A stretch of 64,000 bases of DNA from Shewanella putrefaciens (lineage in GTDB: Bacteria; Pseudomonadota; Gammaproteobacteria; Enterobacterales; Shewanellaceae): assembly GCF_016406325.1 (NCBI RefSeq), contig NZ_CP066370.1:3410001-3474000 (forward strand). The letters are read 5' to 3'. Below, in pieces: positions 18,887-28,499 of this stretch. Within the stretch, counting starts at the first letter, position 1, and the number at the start of each line of letters is the position of its first letter. The position numbers and the translations under genes were made by a program. The notes below the pieces were generated by a model. It was not told the DNA's origin. It did not search any database and was given only the letters and a program-made list of their open reading frames with translations.

Positions 18887-21547
18887 TTAGCCAGGAACAG
18901 GGTAGTCTAACGGCAATTCAACTTCAAAACGAGTGCCTTGCCCCTGTAGGCAATCGGTAACGCGAACACTCCCCCCGTGTGCAGCTATCATGCCTTTACA
19001 AATAGCCAGCCCCATACCTGTGTTCTGTTTTTTCTGATCGCCATCGGCAACCACATAAAACATATCGAAAATTTGATCCCTATGGCTGACGGGGATCCCC
19101 GGCCCTCTGTCTTCAATGGCAATACAGCAACGGTGATTGGAAATGGTTAATTCAATACAAATAGGCTCTTCTGGTGGTGAAAATCGAACGGCATTCTCTA
19201 GAATGTTAAATAATCCTTGTTCGATCAGCGCCGCATGCACAAAGAGGAGTGGGGGTTCTTTTTCTCTGTGATATTCAACGATTGCGTTAGGGAAATAGCG
19301 TTTAAGCCTACCAAGTACGCTGCCAATAATGTCATCTGCCGAAACCCAATCACGCTCTATGCTCAAAGTGCCATGACCTAGGCGTGTCATGTCGAGTAAA
19401 TTTTGGATATAGCTGTCCAAGCGACGGCTTTCTTGCAAAATAGTATCGAGTAGCTCGTTTCGGTCGGCCTCTAGCAATTGCTTATTCAATAGTTTTAAGC
19501 TCTCCGCCGCCCCCATCATAGCTGAGAGTGGTGATTTTAGATCGTGAGATACTGATGATAATAATGCCGAACGTAACTGCTCAATTTCTGTTTTCACCCG
19601 TGCCGATTCAAGATCTGACACTAACTGAATACGCCGCCAAGTATTAGCGCCTTGCTGTAACATGGCAAGAATAAGCTCTCTATCAAACGGACTGAGTTCG
19701 TTGACTGTGGGTTGCCAATCTAAAATCGCCGCGCCAATCGTCGTACCTTCAAGTTCAATGGGGAACACACTGACACCCGATGCACTCAAGGTATCGCTCA
19801 AACGCCCCGCAGCTTGCCCATGGCGCAGGGTCCAATCGATTGCCGCCAAATCGAGGTCGTTAAATGGCGTATTCAGCAGCGGTAAATAGGATCGCTGACC
19901 GTCTTTACGCTGCAAAACAATATAACAATCGGCATTCACTGAACCTGTAATCTTGCGTCCTATCGTTTGCCAAAGGGCTTTTTCATCATCGGCGACCGAT
20001 AATTCTTGGGCGACATCCTTTAACGTTTCTGCATAACGATTTGACTCGCGCAGTAAAATAAACTGGTTCCTGATCCGAGAAGCGGCCGGGCCGCTGATAA
20101 GCCCGATAAAAACCAAAAAGATTAAGGTGGCAATGTCATCCTGGCTATTCACATTCATAGTGAATTTAGGCTCAGTGAGAAAGAAGTTAAAACTAAAAAA
20201 TGACCATACCGCCGTCGCCATCGCAGGCCGAGCGCCATAGGTTAAGCCAATGCTGACAATCAAGAAAACATATAACAACACCAGATTGCCATTACTGAGC
20301 CAAGTATCTAAAAATGCCACCAGCGGGAAAATAACCACCACACCAATCAGCCCAAGAATATGGCCTCGAAGATCACCAAAACTGACTTTAGGCTTGATAG
20401 GGTCTCGTACTTGTACTTGACTGTCGGGGGCGTGATATACGCTGACTTCAACGGGTAAACCAGATTCAATCAAGCGTTGGTAGAGCCTTTTACGCCACCA
20501 AGGATAGGTGCGTTTCACACCCGCGCCGACTAACACTGTATTAATTCGATGTAGGGCTATGTAGGGTAAAATGGCCTGATAACTGCTCGTGCCACGTAAT
20601 ACTTCGGTCTGCGCACCGAGTTCTTTGGCTAAGGCAAAGGCCTCATTTAGTCTTTTTCGCTGATAAAGGCCCAGCGCTTTACCTGTATCGACCCAAAGCA
20701 CTAACCAAGGAATTTGCCGCCGCTCAGCAATCTGCCGACCTATGCGGATCAAATATTGATGATCACTGCTGTTACTGACTAAAACCAACAATCTATCTTT
20801 GAGAACAAAATCTGTTCCCTGTGCTTTGGCATCGAGTTCACAAATCAGTTTTGCATCGACTCTCTCTATGACTTTTTTCATTGCCAATTCGCGCAGAGCC
20901 GTCAAATTCGAGACCGAAAAAAAAGCATCTAAGGCTGAGCGAGCATACTCCGGCAGATAAACTTTGCCTTGCTGTAAGCGTTCGATAAGTGTTGATGGCG
21001 GTAAATCGACAAATATAATTTCATGGGCTTCATCAAGGAAGCGATCAGGTACGGTTTCCCGTACCCGCACTTGAGTAATTTGCAAAACCAGATCATTCAA
21101 ACTGACCAAATGTTGAATGTTAACTGTGGTATAGACATCGATACCCGCAGCCAATAATTCTGCAACGTCTTGATAGCGCCGTTTATGGCGACTACCGGGA
21201 ACATTCGTGTGGGCCAGTTCATCGACGAGGATCAGCTTAGGCCGACGAAGCAGCGCCGCATCTAAGTCAAATTCTGTTAAACGATTATTGTGATAATCAA
21301 TGGGTTTACGCGCCAATACCTCAAAACCTGCTAGCATGGCCTCGGTATCGGCACGCCCATGGGTTTCCACCAGTCCAACCAGCAAATCGACACCTTGGTG
21401 GGCTATTTCCCTTGCCGCACTGAGCATTCCATAAGTCTTGCCCACGCCAGGTGCCGCCCCAAGAAAAACCGTCAGTTTACCTTTATCATTTTGCTGTATC
21501 TGACTTAAAAGCGCATTGGCTTGCTGTGTTTGACTGATTGGAACCAC
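18887..21547 (-). CDS. kdpD: Osmosensitive K+ channel sensor histidine kinase
   Basis: KdpD senses low K+ and osmotic stress and phosphorylates KdpE. The 886 residues have the normal order: an N-terminal cytoplasmic KdpD domain with Walker A GAAPGVGKT (about 30-38) and the block DELAHTNVPGSRHKRRYQDV, a USP-like domain (about 250-370), four membrane helices (about 400-500), a GAF-like segment, then the kinase core with the phospho-His in SSVSHDLKSPLSAMM and ATP-binding motifs near IEDRGPGIP and GMGLAICKGMI. The start is GTG 21547, two bases past the porin stop, with GGAGTTTC upstream. It is probably translated with the porin gene. Confidence 0.96.
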   Translation of the reverse strand: MVPISQTQQANALLSQIQQNDKGKLTVFLGAAPGVGKTYGMLSAAREIAHQGVDLLVGLVETHGRADTEAMLAGFEVLARKPIDYHNNRLTEFDLDAALLRRPKLILVDELAHTNVPGSRHKRRYQDVAELLAAGIDVYTTVNIQHLVSLNDLVLQITQVRVRETVPDRFLDEAHEIIFVDLPPSTLIERLQQGKVYLPEYARSALDAFFSVSNLTALRELAMKKVIERVDAKLICELDAKAQGTDFVLKDRLLVLVSNSSDHQYLIRIGRQIAERRQIPWLVLWVDTGKALGLYQRKRLNEAFALAKELGAQTEVLRGTSSYQAILPYIALHRINTVLVGAGVKRTYPWWRKRLYQRLIESGLPVEVSVYHAPDSQVQVRDPIKPKVSFGDLRGHILGLIGVVVIFPLVAFLDTWLSNGNLVLLYVFLIVSIGLTYGARPAMATAVWSFFSFNFFLTEPKFTMNVNSQDDIATLIFLVFIGLISGPAASRIRNQFILLRESNRYAETLKDVAQELSVADDEKALWQTIGRKITGSVNADCYIVLQRKDGQRSYLPLLNTPFNDLDLAAIDWTLRHGQAAGRLSDTLSASGVSVFPIELEGTTIGAAILDWQPTVNELSPFDRELILAMLQQGANTWRRIQLVSDLESARVKTEIEQLRSALLSSVSHDLKSPLSAMMGAAESLKLLNKQLLEADRNELLDTILQESRRLDSYIQNLLDMTRLGHGTLSIERDWVSADDIIGSVLGRLKRYFPNAIVEYHREKEPPLLFVHAALIEQGLFNILENAVRFSPPEEPICIELTISNHRCCIAIEDRGPGIPVSHRDQIFDMFYVVADGDQKKQNTGMGLAICKGMIAAHGGSVRVTDCLQGQGTRFEVELPLDYPVPG

Positions 21548-21549
21548 GA

Positions 21550-22320
21550 TTAGAAACTCCTTGAAAGACTCACTAGCCAGCGCGCATCACACAGGGACTG
21601 GCACTGACTCTGCGATAAATCCGTATCGACATAACCGACACTCAACACATCCTGCTCAGTCATATTGAGGTTCAGCCCCACTCGCCAATCCCAATAGTGG
21701 TTATTGTCTGCGACCATAGAGCCTAAGAACTGCGCCATATCTTGCTGGGACGCAAAAAAATTACTCCCAAGATGCAGAGCGAGGCTTACATTAGAGAATA
21801 GTTGCGGCTCATAGCTTACGTAGACATACTGAAAATCGTCCACATTCTCGCCGAAATAATCAGGAGAATAAACCAACCCTAACTTAGCATCGGCGTAGCT
21901 TACCACAGCATAAATTTCGTTATAACTCAGGTCTGTATCGTCCTGCGAGTATTGATAACGTATCACGCCTAGGTCCGTTGTTAAGCCATTATCCCAATCC
22001 TTGGCCCAGCCAGCAGACAAGTCGAGTTCTAAACTTCCATCCCCAAATTCGATGTTACTGCCCCAAAGCGAGCCATACCAGCCAGAATCATGGCTTAAGG
22101 TATACCCTGCTTGAACTGCTGGTCCTTCATCGGTTTGAGAAATACCGCGAAACGCATAATCACTGATGAGCATCACACTCCCTTGGCTCTGCCAAGAGGC
22201 ATTGCCCCCTTGAGCCTCAGTGCTGGCAAGCGCGCCCATAGAGAGTGAAGATAACGCCATCATCACACCCGCGCAAAGGCGCGAGCAACGCGAACAAAGA
22301 GCCGACTTAATCGGTAACAT
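21550..22320 (-). CDS. TorF-type outer-membrane porin-like protein inside the kdp operon
   Basis: The 256 residues start with a signal peptide (about 1-32, ending ALA-STE). A beta-rich barrel-like sequence follows with the family hallmark VMLISDYAFRGISQTDEGPAVQAGYTLSHDSGWYGSLWGSNI and a C-terminal aromatic ending (WLVSLSRSF), the usual outer-membrane insertion signal. It resembles the TIGR02001 / TorF putative porin family. It sits between kdpC and kdpD, in the same direction, 34 bp after kdpC and 2 bp before kdpD. E. coli kdp has no such gene. Co-regulation with KdpFABC is implied, so a role in K+ or small-solute entry across the outer membrane is a reasonable guess, not shown. Confidence 0.85.
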   Translation of the reverse strand: MLPIKSALCSRCSRLCAGVMMALSSLSMGALASTEAQGGNASWQSQGSVMLISDYAFRGISQTDEGPAVQAGYTLSHDSGWYGSLWGSNIEFGDGSLELDLSAGWAKDWDNGLTTDLGVIRYQYSQDDTDLSYNEIYAVVSYADAKLGLVYSPDYFGENVDDFQYVYVSYEPQLFSNVSLALHLGSNFFASQQDMAQFLGSMVADNNHYWDWRVGLNLNMTEQDVLSVGYVDTDLSQSQCQSLCDARWLVSLSRSF

Positions 22321-22354
22321 AAAAATGTATCCTTAAATTCAGTAGAATATTGTT

Positions 22355-22954
22355 TTATTGAGCGTGTTTAGCAATCTGGTCGAGAGCGAGGTTGAGCTTG
22401 AGCACATTGACGCGCGCTTGCCCAAAAATGCCCCACTGCGGTGGTTCGATAAATTGCGCCACTAAGGTCAACACTTGTGGTTCAGCTAACTGTCGAGCCT
22501 GAGCCACACGTGCGACTTGCAGTTTGGCTGCTGCGGGAGAAATATGAGGATCCAACCCCGCCCCCGATGTGGCAAGTAAATCCACAGGGATATCAGCGGC
22601 CTGAACGGATTCTCTGGCTTGGATTTCTTGGCTCGTTGCCATCACACGTTCACGTAACGCTGGGTTACTCGGCGCAAGGTTACTACCACCTGTCGCCATA
22701 GGATCGTAATCAACAGCGCTCGGCCGACTATAAAAATAGGCAGGATTAACAAAGGGCTGAGCGATGAACTCAGAACCCATAGCAACATTATCCCTGTGGA
22801 TCACACTGCCCTTAGCTTGTACGGGAAATAAAGCGCCACCGAGCTGAGTCACAGTGCCGGTATAGACAACGCCACACACAAATAACAGGGCGAGACTGGC
22901 TCTCAATCCCATAACGGCATGCTGGGTTTTAGTGGTGTATACGATTGAATTCAT
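22355..22954 (-). CDS. kdpC: Potassium-transporting ATPase subunit KdpC
   Basis: KdpC is the small single-helix subunit of the Kdp K+ pump. The 199 residues have one N-terminal membrane helix (MGLRASLALLFVCGVVYTG), then the family features YFYSRPSAVDYDPMATGGSNLAPSNP split over two blocks and DLLATSGAGLDPHISPAAA near residue 125. ATG 22954 follows TAGGAGACAGTA. It lies 10 bp after kdpB. Confidence 0.96.
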   Translation of the reverse strand: MNSIVYTTKTQHAVMGLRASLALLFVCGVVYTGTVTQLGGALFPVQAKGSVIHRDNVAMGSEFIAQPFVNPAYFYSRPSAVDYDPMATGGSNLAPSNPALRERVMATSQEIQARESVQAADIPVDLLATSGAGLDPHISPAAAKLQVARVAQARQLAEPQVLTLVAQFIEPPQWGIFGQARVNVLKLNLALDQIAKHAQ

Positions 22955-22963
22955 TACTGTCTC

Positions 22964-24982
22964 CTAGAGCATAAGGGCAATGATTGAGTCGAGCGCTTTA
23001 ATGCCGACAAAGGGTAAAATCACCCCACCTAAGCCATAAATCAGCATGTTATTTCGCAGTAATTTTTCTGCACTTATGGGTCTGAGCTTGATGCCTTTTA
23101 ATGCCAATGGAATTAAGGCGGGAATGATAAGAGCATTAAATACGAGCGCTGCGAGTATGGCTGAGGTTGGGCTGTGAAGCTGCATCAGATCCAGTGCACC
23201 AATCGCAGGCAAAGCCCCCGCAAATACCGCTGGAATAATGGCAAAATACTTAGCCACATCATTGGAGAGGGAAAATGTAGTCAAGGCGCCACGGGTGATC
23301 AGCAATTGTTTTCCGACTTCAACGATAGCCAGTAATTTAGTGGGATCAGAATCCAAATCCACCATATTGCCAGCTTCTTTAGCGGCTTGGGTACCTGAGT
23401 TCATTGCAAGACCTACATCGGCCTGCGCTAATGCCGGCGCATCGTTAGTGCCATCCCCCACCATAGCCACTAATCGACCTTTGGCCTGCTCAGCACGAAT
23501 AAGGGCAAGTTTATCCTCAGGTTTAGCTTCAGCGACAAAATCATCAACCCCAGCTTCGGCGGCAATCACGCCAGCCGTTAGCGGATTATCCCCTGTCACC
23601 ATGATGGTCCGTACACCGAGCGCCCTTAAACGGGCAAACCGCTCCGCAACGCCTGGCTTAATCACGTCACTTAAGGCTATAACCCCTAAAATGTGCGTGC
23701 CACTGGCAACGACTAAAGGAGTACCCCCTTGCAAAGCCACTTTACGGATAAGCGCGTTAACAGATTCAGGCCAGTGAATTTGATGCTGCTGCGCCCAAAA
23801 CTGCATCGCATCGCCCGCGCCTTTTATGCCTTGAATACCATCGGTTAAAATCACCCCAGAAACCCGAGTCTCCGGCGTAAAAGGGATAAAAGTTGCATCC
23901 GTAGGTTTGACGGGCAATACCGCCCCAAAATCTATGGCCAATTTGAGTACAGATTTCCCTTCAGGGGTGGGGTCATCGAGGGAGGAAAGTACCGCCGCAT
24001 CACGCAACATCTCAGCTGCAATGCCTTTCACGGGTAGAAACGCGGTCGCTTGGCGATCACCGAAAGTGATAGTGCCAGTTTTATCCAGCAGTAACGTATC
24101 GATATCCCCCGCAACTTCCACGGCTTTACCCGATTTAGCGACCACATTGGCGGCTAAGGCACGGTTCATGCCGGCAATACCAATGGCAGGTAACAAGCCA
24201 CCAATCGTCGTTGGGATCAAACACACTAACAGCGCAATTAACATAGTGTAATCAAGGCTTGCACCGACGAAACCCGCCATGGGTGGCAAAGTCATCACCA
24301 CGATAAGGAAAACCGCAGTCAATGATGCAAGTAGCACAGTCAACGCCGTTTCGTTCGGTGTCTTCTGACGCTTCGCCCCTTCGACCAGCCCTATCATACG
24401 ATCTAAAAAGCTATTCCCAGGATCATTGGCAACCAGCACGGTAATTTCACCCGTAAGTACCTTAGTGCCGCCAATCACACCGGAATGATCTGTGCCTGCT
24501 TCACGCAGCACAGCCGCAGATTCACCGGTAATAGCAGATTCATTGATAGTGGCTATCCCTTCGATGATCTCACCATCGGCAGGAATATAATCCCCCTGTA
24601 AAACCTTCACCTTATCGCCTTTGACAAGCAAAGTTGCGGATACTGATTCCAACTCACCGTGGCGTATGCGCCGAGCCTGCAAGGCCTCTTTCGCCGACTT
24701 TAAGCTAGCCGCTTGTCCGCGCCCCCTGGCCTCTGCCACGGATTCCGCAAAGTTAGAAAACCACACGGTAAGCAAAAGAATAAGGGTCGTGGCTAACTCA
24801 AAAGCAACAGCCTCGCCATTGAAGAACTTTTGTCCTGTGATCAATGCGGCGAGTAAAGCGCCCACCAGCACCACGAACATCACAGGATTGCCAGCCATAC
24901 TCACTAAGGACATTTTCTTTACAGCACCAAAGGCAGCTTGCTTCACGCCAGCGCTATCTAATATTTGAGCAGGTTTATGCAT
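22964..24982 (-). CDS. kdpB: Potassium-transporting ATPase ATP-binding subunit KdpB
   Basis: KdpB is the P-type ATPase subunit that drives K+ uptake. The 672 residues carry the phosphorylation motif LLLDKTGTITFG near residue 300, INESAITGESAAV in the actuator domain, TGDNPLTAGVIAAEAGVDDFVAEA, and MVGDGTNDAPALAQADVG in the hinge. Seven membrane segments are as expected. ATG 24982 sits 2 bp after the kdpA stop. Confidence 0.97.
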   Translation of the reverse strand: MHKPAQILDSAGVKQAAFGAVKKMSLVSMAGNPVMFVVLVGALLAALITGQKFFNGEAVAFELATTLILLLTVWFSNFAESVAEARGRGQAASLKSAKEALQARRIRHGELESVSATLLVKGDKVKVLQGDYIPADGEIIEGIATINESAITGESAAVLREAGTDHSGVIGGTKVLTGEITVLVANDPGNSFLDRMIGLVEGAKRQKTPNETALTVLLASLTAVFLIVVMTLPPMAGFVGASLDYTMLIALLVCLIPTTIGGLLPAIGIAGMNRALAANVVAKSGKAVEVAGDIDTLLLDKTGTITFGDRQATAFLPVKGIAAEMLRDAAVLSSLDDPTPEGKSVLKLAIDFGAVLPVKPTDATFIPFTPETRVSGVILTDGIQGIKGAGDAMQFWAQQHQIHWPESVNALIRKVALQGGTPLVVASGTHILGVIALSDVIKPGVAERFARLRALGVRTIMVTGDNPLTAGVIAAEAGVDDFVAEAKPEDKLALIRAEQAKGRLVAMVGDGTNDAPALAQADVGLAMNSGTQAAKEAGNMVDLDSDPTKLLAIVEVGKQLLITRGALTTFSLSNDVAKYFAIIPAVFAGALPAIGALDLMQLHSPTSAILAALVFNALIIPALIPLALKGIKLRPISAEKLLRNNMLIYGLGGVILPFVGIKALDSIIALML

Positions 24983-24984
24983 GA

Positions 24985-26709
24985 CTATTTCTCCAGACTC
25001 ATAGTGGCAAGTTCTAAAGCTTCGCCAATAGGCCCTAATACCGCCGCTGGTAAGAAAGACAGGAAGTTAATGATTAAAATCACGGCAATAAGGGTGAAAC
25101 AAAAGGTGGGACTCTCGAGCTTCAGGCTCGCGTTACTGTCAGGGCTCACTCTTTTACTCGACATCATCCCCGCAATCGCCAGCGGTAAAAACAGTGGCAG
25201 GTATCGACCAAGCAGTAAGGCGATAACGCAGCTGATATTCCACCAAGGTGTGTTATCACCTAAACCTTCAAAACCCGAACCGTTATTAGCAAAAGCGGAG
25301 GTATATTCGTAAAAGACTTGCGAAATTCCATGAAAGCCGGGGTTGCTGTTGCCCGTAATACTCGGGATCGCCACACTGATCGCCGTCAAACCTAAGACGC
25401 ATAAGGTAGGTAAAACTAATAGACTTCCCAAAAGGGTGATTTCACGGGTTTCGAGCTTACGACCAAATATCTCTGGCGTACGGCCAATCATCAATCCCGA
25501 TAAGAAAACAGCAATCCACACATAAACGATAAAGTTAACAAAACCGCAGCCAATACCGCCCCATATCGCATTGAGCAACATGCCTGATCGCGTCATCAAT
25601 CCCCCTATTGGATTGAAGGAATCGTGCATGGCATTGACCGAACCGTTAGAGGTTTGTGTGGTAAAAGAAGCCCATAGCGCCGATAGCTCAGGTCCAAAGC
25701 GAACTTCTTTACCCTCCATATTAGGCCCTTGGGCGCTTAATCCCGCAAAGGCGGCGTTGGGTTGCAACTCGCTGTACACAGTTGCCCCAAGAAAACTGAC
25801 GCTCAATAGACCCATTGCCACCAGAGCCATCAAGGTAAATTTTTTGCGTCTTAGCATGCCGCCCGCCATAAAAACGACGGACATAGGGATCAACACTAAG
25901 GCAATGGTCTCGATTGCATTACTGACTGGCGTTGGGTTTTCCAGCGGGTTACTGCTGTTGGGACCATACCAGCCCCCGCCATTAGTGCCTAACTGCTTGA
26001 TGGCCACCATAGAAGCAACGGGGCCAATCGGAACGACCTGCTCAGAGATAGGTGATACTGAATCTAAGGTGTTCACTTTTTGCGCACCGTCAAAACTACT
26101 CGGTACGCCTTGCCAAGTCAGTAATAGCGCCACAATAGCCGCTAATGGCAGCATAAGTCTGAGCACACCGCGCACTAGGTCAACATAATAGTTACCCAGA
26201 TTTCGAGCCTCGCCCTCTTTGGCGCTGTCATTATTCAACCCGCCTAACATTCCCCGCAAAATCGCCACACAAACCGCCAGCGCCATGGCTGGAGTGACAA
26301 ATTGCAGCGTGACAATGACAAATCCTTGGGACAGATAACTGAGCTGAGCCTGCCCAGAATAGTGCTGTTGATTGGTATTGGTGAGGAATGACACCGCAGT
26401 GTGCAACGCCAGATCCCAAGATAATGGTCCTATGCCATCGGGGTTAAGCGGTAACACATGTTGGAATTTAAGGATAAGAAACGCCAAAATGCCAAGTACT
26501 AAGTTGCTGATAAGAAACGCCGCACCATAGGATTTCCATGTCATCCCCGAATGGGCATTTACGCCGATAGCCCGATAAATCCACTTTTCAATAGGATTAA
26601 ATAAACGATCTGAAAAATGGGACTGACCAGAGAAAACCCCTGTCATATAGGATCCCAACAGCCATGCGAGCCCAAGCGCAGTAGTAAAAATAAGGGTAAT
26701 TTCAAACAT
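24985..26709 (-). CDS. kdpA: Potassium-transporting ATPase K+-binding subunit KdpA
   Basis: KdpA is the channel-like subunit that holds the K+ selectivity filter. The 574 residues (E. coli 557) contain the four filter-like loops, for example TNTNQQHYSG, QLGTNGGGWYGPNSSNPLENP, NAMHDSFNPIGG and AFANNGSGFEGLGDNTPWWN. About ten membrane helices are seen. ATG 26709, preceded by AGGAGTCGTT. It follows kdpF after 8 bp. Confidence 0.97.
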   Translation of the reverse strand: MFEITLIFTTALGLAWLLGSYMTGVFSGQSHFSDRLFNPIEKWIYRAIGVNAHSGMTWKSYGAAFLISNLVLGILAFLILKFQHVLPLNPDGIGPLSWDLALHTAVSFLTNTNQQHYSGQAQLSYLSQGFVIVTLQFVTPAMALAVCVAILRGMLGGLNNDSAKEGEARNLGNYYVDLVRGVLRLMLPLAAIVALLLTWQGVPSSFDGAQKVNTLDSVSPISEQVVPIGPVASMVAIKQLGTNGGGWYGPNSSNPLENPTPVSNAIETIALVLIPMSVVFMAGGMLRRKKFTLMALVAMGLLSVSFLGATVYSELQPNAAFAGLSAQGPNMEGKEVRFGPELSALWASFTTQTSNGSVNAMHDSFNPIGGLMTRSGMLLNAIWGGIGCGFVNFIVYVWIAVFLSGLMIGRTPEIFGRKLETREITLLGSLLVLPTLCVLGLTAISVAIPSITGNSNPGFHGISQVFYEYTSAFANNGSGFEGLGDNTPWWNISCVIALLLGRYLPLFLPLAIAGMMSSKRVSPDSNASLKLESPTFCFTLIAVILIINFLSFLPAAVLGPIGEALELATMSLEK

Positions 26710-26717
26710 AACGACTC

Positions 26718-26798
26718 CTAAAACTTATCAGGGGCAAACATTGCCACTGCTAAGTAAATGAAAAGTGCTATGGAAAGTATTAGAAATATCCAGTCCAT
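26718..26798 (-). CDS. kdpF: Small K+-ATPase stabilising subunit KdpF
   Basis: A 26-residue membrane peptide, MDWIFLILSIALFIYLAVAM followed by FAPDKF, is encoded just before kdpA. The single helix and the FxPDKF-like end are typical of KdpF, which stabilises the KdpABC complex. AAGGAC lies seven bases before its ATG. Confidence 0.92.
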   Translation of the reverse strand: MDWIFLILSIALFIYLAVAMFAPDKF

Positions 26799-26881
26799 AT
26801 AATTTGTCCTTAAGAAATTGAGTAACGGGACAAATATATGAATTAACGGTGTAAAGTCTCTAGAGTTCAAATGACTAATCC

Positions 26882-26898
26882 CGTAAAGAATACGTAAA
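26882..26898 (-). promoter_or_regulatory. Predicted KdpE operator upstream of kdpF
   Basis: Read on the minus strand, TTTACG-TATTC-TTTACG is a tandem 6-5-6 repeat inside a T-rich tract. The E. coli KdpE site has the same layout (TTTATA-N5-TTTACA). It lies 84 bp before the kdpF start. Confidence 0.65.
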
Positions 26899-27092
26899 AA
26901 TCATCAACTATCAGAGAATAAACATGATGAGGAACATGTAAAATTAGTGTGTTTTTGCGGATGATAAAGTCACTCAAACAGCAGAATATCAATTAGGATT
27001 CTATTGCCAATTAACAATAAGTTATCATTCCAAGCCAAAGCTGATTGAATCATCATAATCAGTGGTAATTAAGGCCGCAAAAAGCCATAGAA

Positions 27093-27292
27093 TTAGCTGT
27101 AAAAGTAAAATAAAAAAGCCATCATTCTTTTGCCGAGTTTATTTTTATCACGATGACTCATATCGATAATAGGCGGCAAATGAATCAGGCGTTTATACCG
27201 ATGATATAAATCAATTAAGTTTTTTGTAATCTGCTGAGCTGATTGCCAGCTAATAGCGCATCGCCAAGATTCAGTAAAACCCAATTATTCAT
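27093..27292 (-). pseudogene. Possible frameshifted small DUF1127-like ORF
   Basis: Starting at ATG 27292, with AGGA nine bases upstream, 25 codons (MNNWVLLNLGDALLAGNQLS...) run to a TAA just after a run of six A. In the next frame the reading continues as LIDLYHRYKRLIHLPPIIDM, then SHRDKNKLGKRMM, to a stop near 27093. The second part resembles the short arginine-rich DUF1127 pattern (x-M-S-x-R-D-x3-L-G). One extra A in the run would join both parts. Otherwise the 470 bp between the KdpE site and the LysR gene hold nothing I can support. Confidence 0.35.
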
Positions 27293-27365
27293 ATTTCATC
27301 ATCCTATCAAGATGAAAGTCCTATTAAATCTTGCTATCACTAAAAAAAGTTCAGCTAGATTCCCC

Positions 27366-28361
27366 TTACCTAGATAGACTTGCAGGATTAAAATGCATGC
27401 TAAGCTGCTGGATATCCGTAGCCACCCACTCTGGTTCAATACATTCGGCCAAGTGCGCTGCCATAAAATCCACTAACTGCATGGCCGCATAGGGTAAGCG
27501 GCGATCTTTACGACCAACCAGATACCAATTACTTTCAAGAGGAAAACCAATAACAGGCAAAACCGCTGGTTTTTCACGCCCTTCTTGCAGTGTGTGTGCT
27601 GATATGACGGATAATCCTAAACCCGACGCAACGCTCAAACGGATGGCTTCATTGCTCTCAATTTGCATCGTATCGCTTAGGGTTATGCCTTGAGCACTAC
27701 ACCAAGACTCAAACATCAAGCGCGTGGCTGAGCCTGGTTCGCGCACGATAAAACGCTCATGTTTAAGCTCATTAAAATTCACTTGCTCGCGGCCCACCGC
27801 CCAGTGATCTTTAGGCACAATCAATTGCAGTGGGTTTTTAATGATGCGCGCGGATAACACATTATCACCACTTGGTGGATGGCTAAACAGATATAAATCA
27901 TCTTCTTGGCGTTCAAATCGGCCTAACACATGGGCACGATTACCAATATTTAAGGTCACTTTAACCTGTGGAAATTGCCGATAAAATGCACCTAAAATCC
28001 GTGGTAATACGTATTTTGCAGTGGTGACTATGCCAATATTGATATGACCAACGCTGCCACCTTTAGCCTGCTGCATAAAAGCTTCAACATCCTCAAAACG
28101 ACTTAAGGTATCGCAGGCGGCGCGGTAAAGTTCATTACCTATCAAAGTAGGCAACATGCGGCCATCACGGCTCTCCAGTAATGGCTCGCCCAACACATCG
28201 GCCAGTTTCTTAAGTTGCAATGACACTGTCGGCTGAGTTAAATGTAAAACCCTTGCTGCTGCGGAAATATTGCCAAGCCGAACAACCTGCACATAGACCT
28301 GCAATAAACGAAAACTTAAGTGCCGCAATTTAAATGGGGTCAATGACGAATGCTTTTCCAT
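27366..28361 (-). CDS. LysR-family transcriptional regulator (CbbR/CmpR-like)
   Basis: The 331 residues have the LysR winged helix at the N-terminus (FRLLQVYVQVVRLGNISAAA then RVLHLTQPTVSLQLKKLADV, about 14-55) followed by a two-lobed effector domain (GIVTTAKYVLPRILGAFYRQ...). I chose ATG 28361 (MEKHSSLTPF) over a longer frame starting at 28457, since the extra 32 residues have no family match and run into the divergent promoter. It is divergent from an SbtA-type bicarbonate transporter gene 138 bp away. CbbR/CmpR-type LysR proteins often control carbon-uptake genes, so it is the likely regulator of that neighbour. Confidence 0.88.
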   Translation of the reverse strand: MEKHSSLTPFKLRHLSFRLLQVYVQVVRLGNISAAARVLHLTQPTVSLQLKKLADVLGEPLLESRDGRMLPTLIGNELYRAACDTLSRFEDVEAFMQQAKGGSVGHINIGIVTTAKYVLPRILGAFYRQFPQVKVTLNIGNRAHVLGRFERQEDDLYLFSHPPSGDNVLSARIIKNPLQLIVPKDHWAVGREQVNFNELKHERFIVREPGSATRLMFESWCSAQGITLSDTMQIESNEAIRLSVASGLGLSVISAHTLQEGREKPAVLPVIGFPLESNWYLVGRKDRRLPYAAMQLVDFMAAHLAECIEPEWVATDIQQLSMHFNPASLSR

Positions 28362-28499
28362 AGATAATGATCTATACCTAAGTGGTAAACAATTTATTTT
28401 CCAATATAACCAATTAGGTTCAAAATCACCAGCCATCAGGATTACTCGACCACTCACCCGGTATGACAGGGTGTAAGAGTCAAAACTAATGAGATACTT

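Noticed and set aside
23238..23777. 179-codon plus-strand frame across kdpB
   Set aside because: Antisense shadow; the kdpB motifs are intact on the other strand.
25571..26188. 205-codon plus-strand frame across kdpA
   Set aside because: Antisense shadow; the kdpA filter motifs are intact on the other strand.
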